Shown here: positions 62,506-64,000 of the stretch, piece by piece
How positions within the stretch are numbered: the first letter of the stretch is position 1
Layout of the letters: each line of letters opens with the position of its first letter
NCBI RefSeq assembly: GCF_019279795.1
Contig: NC_056750.1
Coordinates: 699,965,394 to 700,029,393 of the forward strand
Direction: 5' to 3'
DNA length: 64,000 bases
Source of the DNA: Protopterus annectens
Taxonomy: Eukaryota; Chordata; Ceratodontiformes; Protopteridae
Made by a program: the position numbers and the translations under genes
Notes under the pieces: model-generated
Databases searched by the model: none
Seen by the model: the letters and a program-made list of their open reading frames with translations, nothing else
Told to the model about the DNA's origin: nothing

Positions 62506-64000
62506 ACATTCATATTTCTTATCTGCCCATAATTTTCGTTGACGTTACATACTGGATCTCAACATTTTGCGCTCTCTCATTAAAATTGTGTCATTTTTTG
62601 GGGGGGGGGGGGATTAATTTTGTTTCTTTCCAAGGAACTGTGACTTTTTGACAAAGTAGTAATGATATATTGTGCAACACTGAGCACTACAGTTAATAGA
62701 AGGTGTGTTAATATAGCTCATTTTAGTTTTACTAGTGATCAGTATCCACCAATTTGATCTGTTTTGATTACTTTCAACTTTGTTTCTTACTCATATAAGT
62801 GTTTAATTAGTTATTTCTTTATTCACTTCACTAATTGTTTTGTCCATCTGGGAAGGTGATTTTTCAGTGGAAACCACAAAAAAAAAACTCAAAAAAATAA
62901 AGGCGGGACTGCAGGTATACAGAAGTTAACAATAGTTGCTTGATGGGGATTACTACAATGGAAGTTCTAAAAATAGCGTAATAGATCACGTTTGTATATA
63001 TTATCCGGAAGCATTATAAATTACATCCTGTAGCCTTAATATTGGCTGTTCGTCTATACGGAGAGCACTGAACTGAGCGTTAAATCGCATCTGTGAATAT
63101 GAAAGCGAGTTAAGTTCAGATCAGTGTTCACTATTATTGCCGCTTGAAGTCATCAGCATTGTGCAAAAGCTGTTTTTCTGGAAGGATAAAAGGATATTGA
63201 ATAAAATGTAGGAGTCATTTGAGCTAATGTATGAAAGCTATACAGTTTTATTCTAGTGAAAATTTTCAGTAGTTATATAGTCGTGTTTTCCAATACAGAC
63301 ACGTTAATTACAAATAATATTGTTTATACGTTTATTTTAATTAACTACAAAAAATGTCTTAAATCTCATATTGCCTGTTTAAAATTGTCCTAGGATAAAA
63401 TTTAATAAGTAAACACACAATTATAGAGCAACATTATATTTTAAAGAATAAGTATTTTACATGTTTGCACAGCATTAACAGAGAACACCAGTGATTGTGA
63501 TTTAAAATGTTAGGGCAGTAGTACGCATTTGCAAAACTACACTTCTGCTTTAGCATTTCAAACGTCAGGAAAAAGCATCATCTCAGCCCAGTGATCCCCA
63601 TTATCGCCAGCTGTTCATGTATATGCATGTCTACTCGAATTTAATAAGGAGTTTACCATTCAGAAGGATAACCTAATGCACTGATCCTGAGGTAAAAGGA
63701 CAGCATCCAGTTAAGCAGTGCCATATATATGTAAATGTAATTTTGCTTGAGAAGACGACTTACACTTGTCTTAAATTCATTTGAATCTTATGGCCAGGTG
63801 GTAAACTTAGCAGCTCTGGTGTATGATAATTGTAGTTTAAACAGCTACATTTATTGAAAGACGTGTGCAGAGTGACATTATTGTCTTTGTTCAGGTTCAA
63901 AGGGCTAAATAGTGACTTGTACCATAAAGCCTACCATCTTGCTGGTTTACTTGTTTAACTGAACTTTATGCATAAAACTTCAAGACTTGTTGTAGCAAAA
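62506..64000 (+). other. Likely intron 1, no further feature
   Basis: AT-rich with a G run near 62600. I find no second exon of the predicted host gene and no recognisable element. Confidence 0.4.

Overview
The window looks like repeat-dominated vertebrate genomic DNA, from a lineage with a large genome and many old, mixed retroelements. No bacterial gene, operon or CRISPR array is visible. Nearly every long reading frame is part of a retrotransposon. The mix is CR1 and L2-like LINEs, a DIRS1-like tyrosine-recombinase element, a LINE with a restriction-like endonuclease, RTE and Tx1/L1 LINEs, Penelope-like fragments, V-SINE-type SINEs and small DNA-transposon derivatives, with long (AC)n and (TA)n runs. 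This fits a lungfish, an amphibian or an early-branching ray-finned fish better than a mammal or bird. The species cannot be fixed from sequence alone.

Layout. 1-6.5 kb: a CR1 running off the left edge, a CR1 fragment in reverse, then three L2-like copies in a row. 6.5-10.3 kb: mostly anonymous sequence with a long (AC)n run. 10.3-16.6 kb: one DIRS1-like element on the minus strand, a broken fossil with inverted terminal repeats still visible. 16.9-20.6 kb: a SINE, microsatellites and a small palindromic element. 20.6-25.1 kb: two minus-strand CR1 copies, then an L2 3' part carrying a small hAT-like insertion. 27.0-36.0 kb: two long L2-like copies, one split by a Penelope-like palindrome and by a SINE. 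36-42 kb: a SINE, an L2 tail, a short tail of the restriction-endonuclease LINE and unassigned DNA. 42-50 kb: that LINE in a longer copy split by a second Penelope-like palindrome, a CR1 split by an insertion carrying an unusual 87/96-bp tandem repeat, and an RTE fragment. 50.5-55 kb: a SINE and the most complete CR1 here, with an ORF1 esterase domain, endonuclease and reverse transcriptase. 55.3-55.9 kb: an array of alternating hairpins with a SINE at the centre of one palindrome.

The one convincing host coding signal is near 57.2 kb. A short plus-strand open segment, preceded by somewhat CpG-richer DNA and followed at once by a GT splice donor, resembles the N-terminal first exon of a CMTM/MARVEL-family membrane protein. 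If correct, the rest of the window (57.3-64 kb) is intron 1, holding a 5'-truncated Tx1/L1-type LINE with a target-site duplication.

There is no multi-gene system here. The most unusual signals are the frame-preserving cysteine-rich minisatellite (45.3-46.3 kb), a hammerhead-ribozyme-like core in a Penelope-like palindrome (32.9 kb), the alternating hairpin array (55.3-55.9 kb), and a three-step size series in the SINE family.
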